Shown here piece after piece: positions 35,029-44,985 of a DNA stretch of 64,000 bases. The stretch lies in contig MU864023.1 of the NCBI GenBank assembly GCA_033296885.1, positions 1 to 64,000 of the forward strand. The letters are read 5' to 3'. Under the pieces are notes generated by a model. The model saw only the letters and a list, made by a program, of their open reading frames with translations, made no database searches and was not told the origin of the DNA. Made by a program: the position numbers and the translations under genes. Origin of the DNA: Triangularia verruculosa. Lineage: Eukaryota > Ascomycota > Sordariomycetes > Sordariales > Podosporaceae. Positions within the stretch are counted from its first letter, which is position 1. Every line of letters starts with the position of its first letter.

Positions 35029-36070
35029 AGATTGTAGAACCTATAAAGCAGTAGTTTATGACGCCTAGATTACAACATCATGTTTACACCTCACGTTGAT
35101 CCAGAAGTTTAAGGCATTGTTGTCATCATCGTTGTCACCATGGTCACCTGGTCTATGCTGCCCCAAAAAAGAGGAAGGAGCAATGACGGTATATATATTA
35201 GGTCCCGGAACATACTCTCCAACAGCAGCTTCAATTACCTGCGCCAGGGCGCCCTTGTGGTCAGGTGAAATGGTAAGGGTGTTGGAGCTGCTGTTTTCCC
35301 CCGGGGGGCTTGCAACCGATAGCCCCTATGTTCGAACCGGAGACAAACCCACGGGTTTTCGTAACCGGCCACCCTTCCCCCGATTGCTGGGGAGGGTTGG
35401 CCGGTGAGCTTTTTGTCTTTTTTACAGCTTACTTTTAATTATTATTGCTATTTTACCGGTTTGTTTATTTGCTGGTTTTGTTGTGGTTGTTGATTGTGGA
35501 GGTGGAGGAAAGGGAGGTGGATGTATAATAGGAGGCGAGGGAAAGAGAGGGGCAAAGAAGGAAGGTCTTTGTTGGGGTGTATATATATAATGGAGATAAT
35601 TACGAAGGAATGGAGTGAATTCAATGGTTGAGAAGGCCAAAATGTTGGTATCTTTTTGGAGGTGATGTTAAGGGTTGGTGGTGGTGCTTGTTGGGAGAGT
35701 TTCTGTGGGCGGCGGGGGGGGGGATTGAATGTTGAGACTGCTGTGTATGGGAAGTGATGGCTTTGGGGAAGCGGCGAGGAGGGAGGGGGAGGGGGGCTAT
35801 TGCCTTGATAGCTCGTGCGATCTGTTGGGTGAGAGCATACCTTAGGTACTCTCTTTCCTATCTTGGAAAGCTGGATCGGTGGTTTCCATTCCTGCCATCC
35901 CCTCTGTGGTGGGTGCTCGCTTTCTTATTCTGGGCCGAGCAAATCTCTCTTTTGCCTTTTCTCCTTACATCACCTTTTTTCACCAAAACCTCGGAGCATC
36001 TCTTTTCTACCTCGATACCTTTGGGCCGCCACAAATTATCAGCGGCATTTCACAATTTTGCCCACATAAA
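35029..36070. other. Intergenic region before the phosphatase-like gene
   Basis: About 1 kb, T- and G-rich in places, with short homopolymers. A GTTCGAACC motif at about 35330 resembles a tRNA T-loop, but no cloverleaf is present. It probably holds the 3' UTR of the upstream gene and the promoter of the next. Confidence 0.5.
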
Positions 36071-37666
36071 ATGGAGCGCCATCCCACCGACGACGAGATC
36101 AAGGACAGTTTGAGTCGCATGACCCGGGGGTTTTGGAGGAAAGCGCAAAGAAAGAAGATGGAGTGGTGGAGAAGGCTCTCGGAAACCAATATTAACCATG
36201 ACATCAACCGCAGCGGCCCCGGCGACACGACACAGGAGATTTTGAAAAGGGCCCCGTTTATCTTGTTGCACGGCGCTCTCAACACGCGTGATTTGGGGTT
36301 GCTACCCGGCTCGCCTGTCCAGCCTGGTCTCTATTACCGCTCGAGCGGGTTTTTCCAGTACCGTAAAGGCGACTGCACATTGGGACCGGGAGCCTGGGCC
36401 GATGAGGAGCTGGATAGTCTTGCGCTGGCCCTTAAGGGTCAGGGGCCTGTTTCTGATGAGAGAGTCCAAGTTGAGTTGCCCGAGTTTGTTAACATGAGAG
36501 ATTTGGAGTTGGCCCCTGCTGGTTAGGAGCCCATGGCCGAGGGAGCCCCTGTTGAGAAGGCCGAGGTCGAGGAGACGGAATATTCCGAGCTGGCGGGTAC
36601 TGGTCAGGAGCCCAAGGTTGCTGCTGAGGGCGAGGCTACCACTTCCGCCGCTCCCGCTACCACCATCGAGGCTACCGCGGAGGCCAACGGAAGCACAGTC
36701 GCTACCAACGCCGCCCTTACCGACGCCGCCCGTGCCGCCCTTGCCGACGCCGCCCGCGCCGCCGCCATGCTTTTTTACCCCGAGGGGGATGAGGATAACG
36801 AAGCTGCCACGCGTTTGTACGGCGAAGTGGAAGCGGAGGAGGACGTCGAGGAGGTGATGAAGAGAAAGCTTGAGCGGATGAACAAGTGGTGTCGCAGCCG
36901 CCCGAAGTCGATGTGGTCGCTGTGGGAACTATGTGGGTACAATAAGTTGGAATATGAGGACGAAGTAGAGTACAAGTATCTTGGCCTCGAGCTGAAAAAG
37001 CTGGGGGTGAAAACGGTTGTTGATTTGAGGGATTCGAGAGAGCGCTTTCTAGACGGCGCCGACCCTGTAACGGAGGATGTGGAATGGATCTAGGAGATGC
37101 CGCCTGCAGATATGGCCCCGATGGGATACAAGGGTTTGTTAGCGAAGGGGCAGAGAGGATTTGTGGAGATGTATATGAATATTTTGAGTTGGCGCAAGGG
37201 AGGCATAACGCGGGTGCTGAAGGCGGTTCTGGAGGGGAAAGGGGGAGTGTTGTTTCATTGCAATTGGGGGAGGGACGAGACTGGCATTGTGGCTGCGATA
37301 CTGCTGCTGATTGCTGGGGCCGGGACGGAGTTGGTCGAGCTGGACTGGATGTTGAGTCGGATTGGGATAGAGGCTGTGAAAGCAGAGTGGGGTTGGTGGG
37401 TTGGACGTCAGTTGGAACTTCCATTCACATCCCAATATCCTTCCAGGGATTGGAAGCACCTGAGAGCCTATGCCAGCTTGGCAAATACCGAGAAAGATTG
37501 TTGGAGGGCATTTCTGAAGAGGGTCGAAGAGGAGTTTGAAGGGGGTTTGGTAAGGGGGTATGTGATGTGTGAATTGGGGTTTTCTGGGGAGCAGATCTGG
37601 TGGATGAGGAAGAATCTGAGGGGAGATGTCGAGAAGGACAAGGACGAGGTTGAGATGGAGGGCTAA
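36071..37666 (+). CDS. Tyrosine-phosphatase-like protein (probable pseudophosphatase) interrupted by two in-frame UAG codons
   Basis: A single frame runs from ATG 36071 to TAA 37666: 531 codons, of which codons 152 (36524-36526) and 341 (37091-37093) are UAG. It resembles the fungal protein-tyrosine/serine phosphatase family (Y_phosphatase3 type). Supporting segments are ALNTRDLGLLPGSPVQPGLY with YRSSG near the N-terminus, LKKLGVKTVVDLRDSRER in the middle, and the P-loop region VLFHCNWGRDETGIVAAILL near the C-terminus. An Ala/Glu-rich insert (about residues 155-245) separates the first two parts. The family P-loop is HCxxGxDRTG; here Glu replaces the catalytic Arg, so hydrolysis is unlikely, and a binding or regulatory role is inferred. 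All three conserved blocks lie in separate stop-bounded segments, so a working protein needs both UAGs to be read. Alternatives are a recent pseudogene or strain-specific mutation. Confidence 0.72.
36524..36526 (+). other. In-frame UAG, candidate A-to-I editing site 3
   Basis: Context is GGT TAG GAG CCC. Seventy-eight bases on, GGT CAG GAG CCC occurs in the same frame, so this stop may have arisen from CAG (Gln). Confidence 0.5.
37091..37093 (+). other. In-frame UAG, candidate A-to-I editing site 4
   Basis: Context is ATC TAG GAG. It separates the VVDLRDSRE block from the P-loop block of the same domain. No splice pair removes it. Confidence 0.5.
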
Positions 37667-38558
37667 AGCGTTTGCTATGAACATGCATTGTTGAGCGAGG
37701 ATATGAGTTATCACCACGGATTTCCCGAGTTTGATAGATATGACAGCGGAATAGCTTCAGGCATACTGTACACTTACAGCGAATACTCGAATTCTATTCT
37801 TGGCAAACAGAGATTCCACTTGGCTTGTCTTGCTGTCTGTCGTCATGTTGGTTGATCTCCACACTCAACGGTCAAACAGGGTATCACTTCCCACGTGGGT
37901 GACACGCAAGCAATGATGTCCTACTTCATCCCATCAGCTCCCAGTAGATAAATGCCAACTTTGAAGTTGGGTTTAACGGTTGTCGCGGCACGATCCGTTG
38001 GACAAGGGACATGAACTGTGACATCATACCATGGGTGGGGCCAGTTCGGCTACCAACCGAGATGTAAGACACGGAATGTGATTGGTGGGAATTTTGGTAG
38101 GGCAGCCAATGAGATTCTCAGCGCATTCTCGCGGCAGACGCCACTGACGATTTTGGGCGGTTCAGGGTCCAAGGGTTTCAAGGTTTTCTGGAAGGGGTCG
38201 TCATAATTGACTTCTGCTTTTTGTTTGGATGGGAAGGGGGGTTGATGTCATGCTTGGGTGAAGGTGAGAGGATAGGGATCGAGATCTGAGATGCATCAAG
38301 GGTCCAAAGGGGTCTGAAATCAAGGACGGGGGAGGTTGAAAGGAAGGATGTGACGTGTATGGGGGGGAGAGGCCGATGAGATGGTGTATATATTCTGCTT
38401 GTTCTTCCCGCGAAGATGGGGAGTTTGCTTTTACATTATCATCAGCATCAAACAAGCATTTGAGAACAGAAGCAAAGAAGTTTCAACTTGAACACGAATA
38501 TCAAACACTACTTCAAACAAAACCACACTACACTTACAACAACCAACAAACCATCAAA
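37667..38558. promoter_or_regulatory. Intergenic region and leader of the small basic protein gene
   Basis: About 0.9 kb without a gene. The last 150 bases are rich in CAAAC/ACAAC, a typical A/C-rich leader of a well-expressed fungal gene, and TATATAT at about 38386-38392 could be a TATA element. Confidence 0.5.
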
Positions 38559-38930
38559 ATGTTCGGTCGCCGCCACCACGCCACTCCCGTAGTCACCACT
38601 ACTGCTCCCCGCCGCCGCAGAGGACTCTTTGGTGGTCTCCGCCGCACTCATCACACTACCGCTGCGCCTATGACTACCGGCACTCGTCGTAGAGGCGGTC
38701 TCTTTGGCGGGAAGAGAAGACATCATGCTACTACCACCACTACTCGGCACCATCACACTACCGTTGCGCCGGTCCATCACCAGAAGAGAAGACCGTCGAT
38801 CGGGGACAAGATCAGTGGTGCGTTTTTGAAGCTGAAGGGGACGATTACTGGACGTCCGGGACAGAAGGCTGCGGGCACGAGGAGGATGCATGGGACTGAT
38901 GGGCGGGGGTCTAGGAGGAGATATATCTAA
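38559..38930 (+). CDS. Small basic His/Thr/Arg-rich protein with conserved C-terminal motif
   Basis: 123 residues, no intron seen; ATG 38559 sits in the good context CAAAATG. The N-terminal two thirds is low complexity: two RRxRGLFGG-type repeats (RRRRGLFGGLRR, RRRGGLFGGKRR) alternate with His/Thr stretches (RHHATTTTTTRHHHTTVAP-like). The C-terminal third is non-repetitive: KRRPSIGDKISGAFLKLKGT followed by RPGQKAAGTRRMHGTDGRGS. From memory this tail is conserved among small proteins of Sordariomycetes of unknown function. It has no signal peptide or membrane segment and a very high pI, so nucleic-acid or membrane-surface binding is possible but unproven. Confidence 0.75.
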   Translation: MFGRRHHATPVVTTTAPRRRRGLFGGLRRTHHTTAAPMTTGTRRRGGLFGGKRRHHATTTTTRHHHTTVAPVHHQKRRPSIGDKISGAFLKLKGTITGRPGQKAAGTRRMHGTDGRGSRRRYI

Positions 38931-39451
38931 GGGCCACTTGTAATACGAAGGGAGTGATCGGATATGATGATGATATTGGGGAGTGATAGAGATACCCTGT
39001 AACAGTATTGTAATTGTCTTTTGTGGCTTGGGATAGAGGTTGCGTTTGGTTTTTTTAGGATGAGTTATGAAGATGAATTTGTTACGTTTATACACAATAA
39101 ATGAGATCGAAATCTATCTAACCCTTATCAGGGATTTTTATTGACATGTCAGGCCGAACGATGGTACACAGTCCCAGCTTTGTATGCCGAGGCCACGTCG
39201 GGATGAGTAACGTGGCCCCTTAGAGTCAATGCTCTCCACACTTAACAACATTCGTCTTTTGAAAACCTGCCCCCCCCAAGCTTTTTCAGCCATTTCTCCT
39301 CCTTCTCCTCCGCCCTCTGCCTTCCGCTGACAAATTTCTCCCCTTTCTACAGTTCAGAAACTCTGTGCTGCAGTACTTGTCGATATTTTTGGCGGTCCGC
39401 CACCTCCGGAGAGAGACACTCCAGCCCTGAGCCCGAGCTACATGCCCAGAG

Positions 39452-39676
39452 TCAGGACTGAGCGCTCGCGAGCGCGCGGCCATTGTTTCCAGCTCCTCTT
39501 ATAGGATCGGTCACATATAAGCAACGGTCGCCCGGCACCCCACCAAACAAGTGATCCATGTGGCTGTTCAGGGCTTCGGAACGAGCGCTGTAGCGAATTT
39601 TGGCGACCGTGAAGCGCCGGTTCAGCTCGAAGATCTCCTCAAGGATGTTGAGGGTGAGGTAGAATTGATGGGACAT
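39452..39676 (-). CDS. Possible small gene, unknown function
   Basis: From ATG 39676 a 74-residue frame begins MSHQFYLTLNILEEIFELNR and continues RRFTVAKIRYSARSE. Codons in the first half are strongly C/G-ending (CTC ACC CTC AAC ATC), as in real genes of this genome. I see no domain. It could be a lone exon of a longer spliced gene or a relic. Weak support. Confidence 0.25.
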   Translation of the reverse strand: MSHQFYLTLNILEEIFELNRRFTVAKIRYSARSEALNSHMDHLFGGVPGDRCLYVTDPIRGAGNNGRALASAQS

Positions 39677-40732
39677 TATCGGTACTTTTCTCGAATGAAT
39701 AAAAAAAGATTGGAAAAGGCAAGTGAAGTCGTGGTTGCGGTATTGGTTTTTGGAGTTGCTGTGGACGATCGGGTTAATCGAGCTCGCGCTGGCGCTCGCG
39801 AACCGCTGAGGAGGCACGTTTGCTCACGGAATACCAGAAGAACATCGGCTGTGGCGGTGGCCACGACAGGCTATCCGAGGGTTTGGGGAACGTGGGGTTG
39901 CTCCTTTGGAATGGGCACACGTTGAGTGCATTTACTAGTTTTGTTGTTGTGAGGATGGGTTGTCCGGGGTGGCTTAGGGCTGGCCTGGTGTGATGGGGTA
40001 AAGAAGGCTGAAGTGGGTAGAGAGTGGAGAGTAGGTAAGAAGGTAAGTATAAGGGGGAGTTAACGTGGGGAGATAGAAGAGACTTAGGAAGAAGCCGGAC
40101 TTTAGATAGGAAAGTGACATCAAGACGTTGTGTCATGTCGTCTAAAATATCTGTCACGGCCCTCGACCAGTATGAAGTAAACTTAGCTCTGGACAAATGT
40201 CGATTTCCTTGGGACAGGTGCTATCTTAGGCTTTATACGAAGGGGTCTCTACCATCGAAGAGGAATCAGCTAAAGGATCTGTTCATTTTAGATCATGAAT
40301 CTATTACAAAAACGACGTATTCTTACTTTATAGGAGTCTGTAAGGTAGCTCCTCCATGGCGAATCTCAATAATAAGACTTTGTGAGGTCCAAGGAGACAA
40401 GAGAATATACGTGCGTAGCTGTGAAGCCTGAAGGGTTCAGAAGCTATTAATAACAGTGTTTAATAGCCTAAATCTAACTTCAGATATGGTATGTAATAGA
40501 CGAATCCGCCGTGCCTGCAAGAATACGCGGTAATAGAGGTATATCGAGGGTGGTGATAGCGATAATGGGAGTGGAGGTGGAGTTGGGGAAGCCGAAAGAG
40601 GCTCAAATCAAGTCTGAAGGTTGGATGTCGAACGCTTGGATGACATATATGACAAGGGTGGAAGAGTGGAAGAGCAAGATGCTTCCCACCTATTTAGCGT
40701 TCAATAACTGCGAAGTTGGGAACCCTCCTAAC

Positions 40733-40912
40733 GGCAGCGTGTATGTCAATACCGTATATTCCGATGGCAGCGAAGTTGTCGTTGCTTTTTTTTAACGGCA
40801 GCAAAGGTGATAATGCCATCTCTTTGGACGGTAGCGGAGTGGCGATGCCCTTTTTCTAACAGCAGTGAAGGTAGCCATACCCTCTCTTTCAATACCAGTA
40901 GAGGTGGCTCTC
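40733..40912. repeat. Second locus of the ~31-bp degenerate unit repeat
   Basis: About six units of the GATGGCAGCGAAGG...TGCC type, for example ACGGCAGCAAAGGTGATAAT followed by GCCATCTCTTT at about 40796. The array ends in CTCTCTTAATTACACC...TAACTTA, matching the end of the array at 17060-17095 (CCTCTTAATTATACATCTAA). The shared unit and shared 3' junction mark this as the same dispersed family as at 16443-17220. Confidence 0.55.
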
Positions 40913-41513
40913 TTAATTACACCGTTAACTTAGCTTTCGAGTATCTTTGGTGGTTGGGTCCTGGTATTCCCAAGCTGGAGATCATGGAGCAGTTAGCATA
41001 CTGGCAGGGTTTTGATATGGGTGACGGGAGTTGAGAAGCGCACTGGATAGTTGACTAATAAGGTTCTCGGAGAAGGCTCGGTCTTTGGCGTCGTTTGTTT
41101 TTCCAGTGCCTTAGCAAGGCATCTTCCGTTGGTGGAAGAATAGGCACTGCTGTATGCCTCTTTAAGATTATGGGGCTCAATATCGAGCCACCCCCTTGAA
41201 AAGATCTTGGCGTATTAGCCTTCTGTTTTGAACTCAAAGGGTTCAGAACAATTTGTATTTATAGATGCCCGACAAGGTCAGGGCAGCCAATGTATTCGGG
41301 CCGTCCTTTAGTCACAGTCACCAACAACCGCCTGGCCCATTCTCCAAGTACGGTGACAAGCCACGGAAAGATGAATTTTGTACACCCACTCGTCCTCACA
41401 CGCGCCCTCTCTATCAATCATTGCATCATACCAGCAAAGAGGAAACCATCTAGTCCTCTTTTGGGGTCTTTGACATATTCTTAAAAGGAGAAACAACCCA
41501 ATACATCACAAAA

Positions 41514-42417
41514 TTACAAATCCGACCGGGTAGTCTCAGCCCCCCAAGGCTCGCTCGTCAGATTTGTCAAGCCCGCACTATTCTCGCACGTATCCCTCCC
41601 ACTGACAGGGCCTGGCTTGGGCGCCTTGCTCACGTCGTTGATGCTCTCCTTGAACGCGGTAAGAAGCGACTTGATGGTTTCGGGTGTAAGATCCTCGTAA
41701 TACTCGTCGTTAATCTGAACCACAGGGGCGTTGACGCAGGCTCCCAAGCATTCGACCTCAAGGAAGGTGAACAGACCATCGGGGGTGGTCTCGCCCCCGT
41801 GTTTGATGCCGAGATGTTCTTTGATGGCCTTGACGATGACGTCGGAGCCGCAGCCGCCGAGTTGGCAGGGGGTCTGTAGAAAATTTGTTAGTCGAGGGAA
41901 ACAGTGTGTGGGGAGTATGGAGAGAGCGTACGGTTGTGCAAGCCTGGACATGGAACTTGCCCACTGGGGTGCGGTTGTACATGGTGTAGAAGGAGGCGAC
42001 CTCGTAAACCCGCATGGGGGGCATCTCGAGAATGCGGGCGACCTCGTTCATAACCGAGATGGAAGTGAAGCCGTGCTGGCGCTGGCCGAGATCGAGGATG
42101 GGCATGACAGCGGCCTTCTTGTACTGAGGGGGGTAGCGCTTGAGGATTTCGGTGATGATCTTCTCGTTTTGCTCGGTGAACTTGAAGGGGATGTCTGGGT
42201 TGTTGTCGGGGGTGTTGCGGTGCTTTCATGTCGTCAGCAAGCTGCCTTGAAGTACGTTTATCGAAAGAATCCAACTCACCACCATGAGGGTGTCGCTTTG
42301 CCTGCTCGCCGTCATGGAGATGGCACGGGTCTGGAGTGGTGACGATCGGGAGGGGCCAGCTGCCCTGCTCGCGGAGCGGAGGGCAGTCCGCATGAGGGGG
42401 GCCAGCTTGCTCGCCAT
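41514..42417 (-). CDS. nuo-24: NADH:ubiquinone oxidoreductase 24 kDa subunit (NDUFV2-type)
   Basis: Mitochondrial complex I peripheral-arm subunit holding the [2Fe-2S] cluster N1a. Exons are 42417-42280, 42222-41932 and 41873-41514; introns GTGAGT...AAG and GTACGC...CAG. The protein has 262 residues. An Arg/Ser-rich presequence (MASKLAPLMRTALRSASRAA) is followed by the thioredoxin-like fold. Cluster ligands are visible: Cys141 and Cys146 (CTTTPC, formed across the second splice) and Cys185 and Cys189 (ECLGACVNAP). Other family marks are HRNTPDN, YPPQYKKAAVMPILDLGQRQ and ASFYTMYNR. This window also contains the complex I assembly factor CIA84, 14.6 kb away and not adjacent. Confidence 0.97.
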
Positions 42418-44187
42418 TGCTGCGGGTATTTTGGAGGGTGGTGGAGGGGTGGCCGGCGGCGACGTCGTCGAGGTTATGTCAGTTTGGTCGTCGTCGTCAA
42501 ATCAATTGACGATTGGCAAGCTCCCCAGTCTTGCTGCTCAATGCTATGGACCCCACTCTTCTCTGACAATTGGTGAGGTTTGATTGGGTGAAGCTGGGGT
42601 TGATGCGGCTTATTCGATTACCCGATTTTATAGCTGGGCCCGGCCGTTTTATTCGCCAAAGAGCGCTCCCAAGCTGCATCATCTGAGAATAATCTCTGAA
42701 CATCGCGACTCCTTCTCTCAACTTTGTCAAGCATTGATTTTCTGTAATTAACTTTACACTCGCAACTAGTCGATTGCCAAATTGCTTTTCACCCCCCTTT
42801 GACGGCGAGCTCGGGATGTCCGCTTTGCACATGGCGGTCTTAAGTTTGATCAAGCCACGCCGCACCTTTGGTTTACTCCTGCCGACCTCTGTTTCTCGAG
42901 CATGTCGACCCCCTGGTTAAATATGCGGGAGACCTTCTACATCTCTAGTTTGGTTAGCCAAGACGTCACCGACAATCCCCCGTGATAACCCTTGTGTGCC
43001 ACTAACATAACCCTGATAAACGGGGCTCTGTCTGCTTCCCACGCAAGCTTCTGTTCAGCCTCGACAAGACAACATGGTCGAGATCGATTGCGTTGTAGAT
43101 GTCTTCTGTCAAACGCCCAGACGTCCCTATCTACTGTCTTATTTCCTGTCTTATTGCCTTCCTCTTTTATCCCGCGTTATATAATCGGTTGGTCGCAGAG
43201 CGTTCCCTCGTTTCCACTTGCCGCCTCAATCTATATCAAGTCATGGCAGCCATGGAAAGCATGCCATCCGATATCGAGATGACACTTGGCTAGGTCAACC
43301 GCAAGTGCGTGCCCGGAAGGTTCCATCTATGGTTCGGGCAGCTTGCCGAACGAGCCCTCCTTTTTTTGTTGGATCGCGGAGATACTTGGAAAGATTTCCC
43401 ATCCCCGAGTCTTTCTCCATCCTCGCATGCCGGTTTTGATTACGAGGAGGCAGTGGCCAGCCTCTGTATCGCTTAATGCAACGCAATGGATGGGTTTCTC
43501 CGTTGGGCGGCAACCAAGTCTTCCGTGGTATTGCAGTCGACCTTCAAATATCAGATCAACATCAACATCGCTGTGCCGGACCGGCCGTGACAGTCGTCTT
43601 ATTCGTCAGCCGGCTCAACTGGGAAGGTCTCCGTCTCGTCCCTATTTGGGACACTGGTCATCCGGCCGTACTCTCACGCAGTTCAGGTGACTGGGGCGGG
43701 ATACTGCCTAAAGTCCAGAGCCAACGGGCGGGTACGGCATTGAGACTGGCGATCGCCATTGCGTGGCTGCTGTCCAACGCATTTACCGCAAAACGCGGAG
43801 GGCAATATAACCCCAGTTTATCTGAATATATTGGCCTCCTTTTCAAGTCCGGGGCCCCGCAAAACTCTCGACTACCGACACGGCCAGCCGCGCGTGCCTC
43901 CTTCCAGCCCATCGCTACCCAGTCCTTGCCTTGGTTGGCTGGAATAGGGATGCCGTCATCTACAATCTACGTGCAGGTCTTGACATATCCGGGACTTAGG
44001 AACTCGGTGCCTTTCTCGGGCGAACAGGCGGGATGAAGGTTGGCCTCCCACTCGTTTCGCTCGTCAGTAGGAGGCTCAAAAATGACATAAATACCGAGGG
44101 GGAAGCCGCTTTCGAAAAACGTCTCAGAGTCGCATCAAGGCCATCTACCTGACAGTCCTGGACATCTAGCCTTGACTACAAGCTAGC
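42418..44187. other. Intergenic region between nuo-24 and the AA9 gene
   Basis: About 1.8 kb acting as divergent promoter space. No ORF shows a domain. The sequence just before 44188 should carry the AA9 promoter. I cannot identify CRE-1 or CLR-2 sites with confidence. Confidence 0.5.
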
Positions 44188-44985
44188 ATGAAATTCTCTA
44201 TTGTTGCCCTCCTGGCCTATGGCCTCTCGGTCGATGCCCACGCCATCTTCCAAGTATGTCACTTCAAGCCAACCACACAGTGATGCCACTAAGACTGATA
44301 TGTTCAACAGAAAGTCTCTGTCAATGGACAAGATAAGGGTCAGCTTACGGGCATCCGTGCTCCCACTAACAACAACCCGGTCCAGAACGTGAACGACCAA
44401 GCCATGGCTTGCGGACAGCCCGGCTCGAAGTCCAACACCGTGATCAACGTCAATGCTGGTGACAGGATCGGTGCTTACTATGGGCATGTTATTGGTGGAG
44501 CGCAATTCTCTGGTGACAAGGACCATCCCATCGCGGCTTCTCACAAGGGCCCCGTCCAGGCCTACCTTGCCAAGGTCGACAATGCTGCTACTGCCAGCTC
44601 CAACGGCCAGAAGTGGTTCAAGATCTGGCATGAGGGTTTCGATACCGGCAGCAAGAAGTGGGGTGTCGACACTGTCATTCAAAACCAGGGCTGGACATAT
44701 TTCAACATCCCGCAGTGCATTGCGCCTGGCCAGTATCTCCTCCGTGTCGAGCTCCTGGCCCTCCACTCTGCCAACCGTCAAGGTCAGGCTCAGTTCTACA
44801 AGTCTTGCGCCCAGATCAACGTCTCCGGCTCTGGTTCTTTCACCCCTTCTCAAACCGTATCTTTCCCAGGAGCCTACGGCCAGAACGACCCCGGTATCCT
44901 CACCAGCATCTATGGCCTGACCGGTCAGCCCGACAACGGCGGCAAGCCCTACAGCATCCCGGGCCCTGCCCCTATTTCTTGCTAA
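44188..44985 (+). CDS. AA9 lytic polysaccharide monooxygenase
   Basis: Secreted copper enzyme that oxidatively cleaves cellulose (formerly GH61). Exon 1 is 44188-44253 and exon 2 is 44311-44985, giving 246 residues. A 17-residue signal peptide (MKFSIVALLAYGLSVDA) precedes His18, which becomes the N-terminal copper-binding His of the mature enzyme. The second copper His is His100 in ASHKGPVQAYLAK; the axial Tyr is Tyr185 in QAQFYKSCAQINV. The segment QYLLRVELLALHSA is typical of AA9. There is no cellulose-binding module or linker, so it is a single-domain type. A minus-strand ORF of 300 codons overlaps it entirely but is an antisense shadow. Confidence 0.96.

Larger units (their letters stand above)
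38931..41513. other. Gene-poor stretch with repeat-derived DNA
   Basis: About 2.6 kb. From about 40100 the sequence becomes AT-richer and includes the second copy of the ~31-bp unit array (40733-40912). ORFs here, such as plus-strand frames at 40114-40431 and 40511-40795, match nothing I know and are probably relics. One small minus-strand ORF is listed separately. Confidence 0.5.

Noticed and set aside
35325..35345. tRNA suggested by GTTCGAACC
   Set aside because: No cloverleaf can be drawn on either strand.
36520..36605. Intron from GTTAGG to CAG across the UAG at 36524
   Set aside because: It would change the reading frame (length 3n+2), and no branch-point motif is visible.
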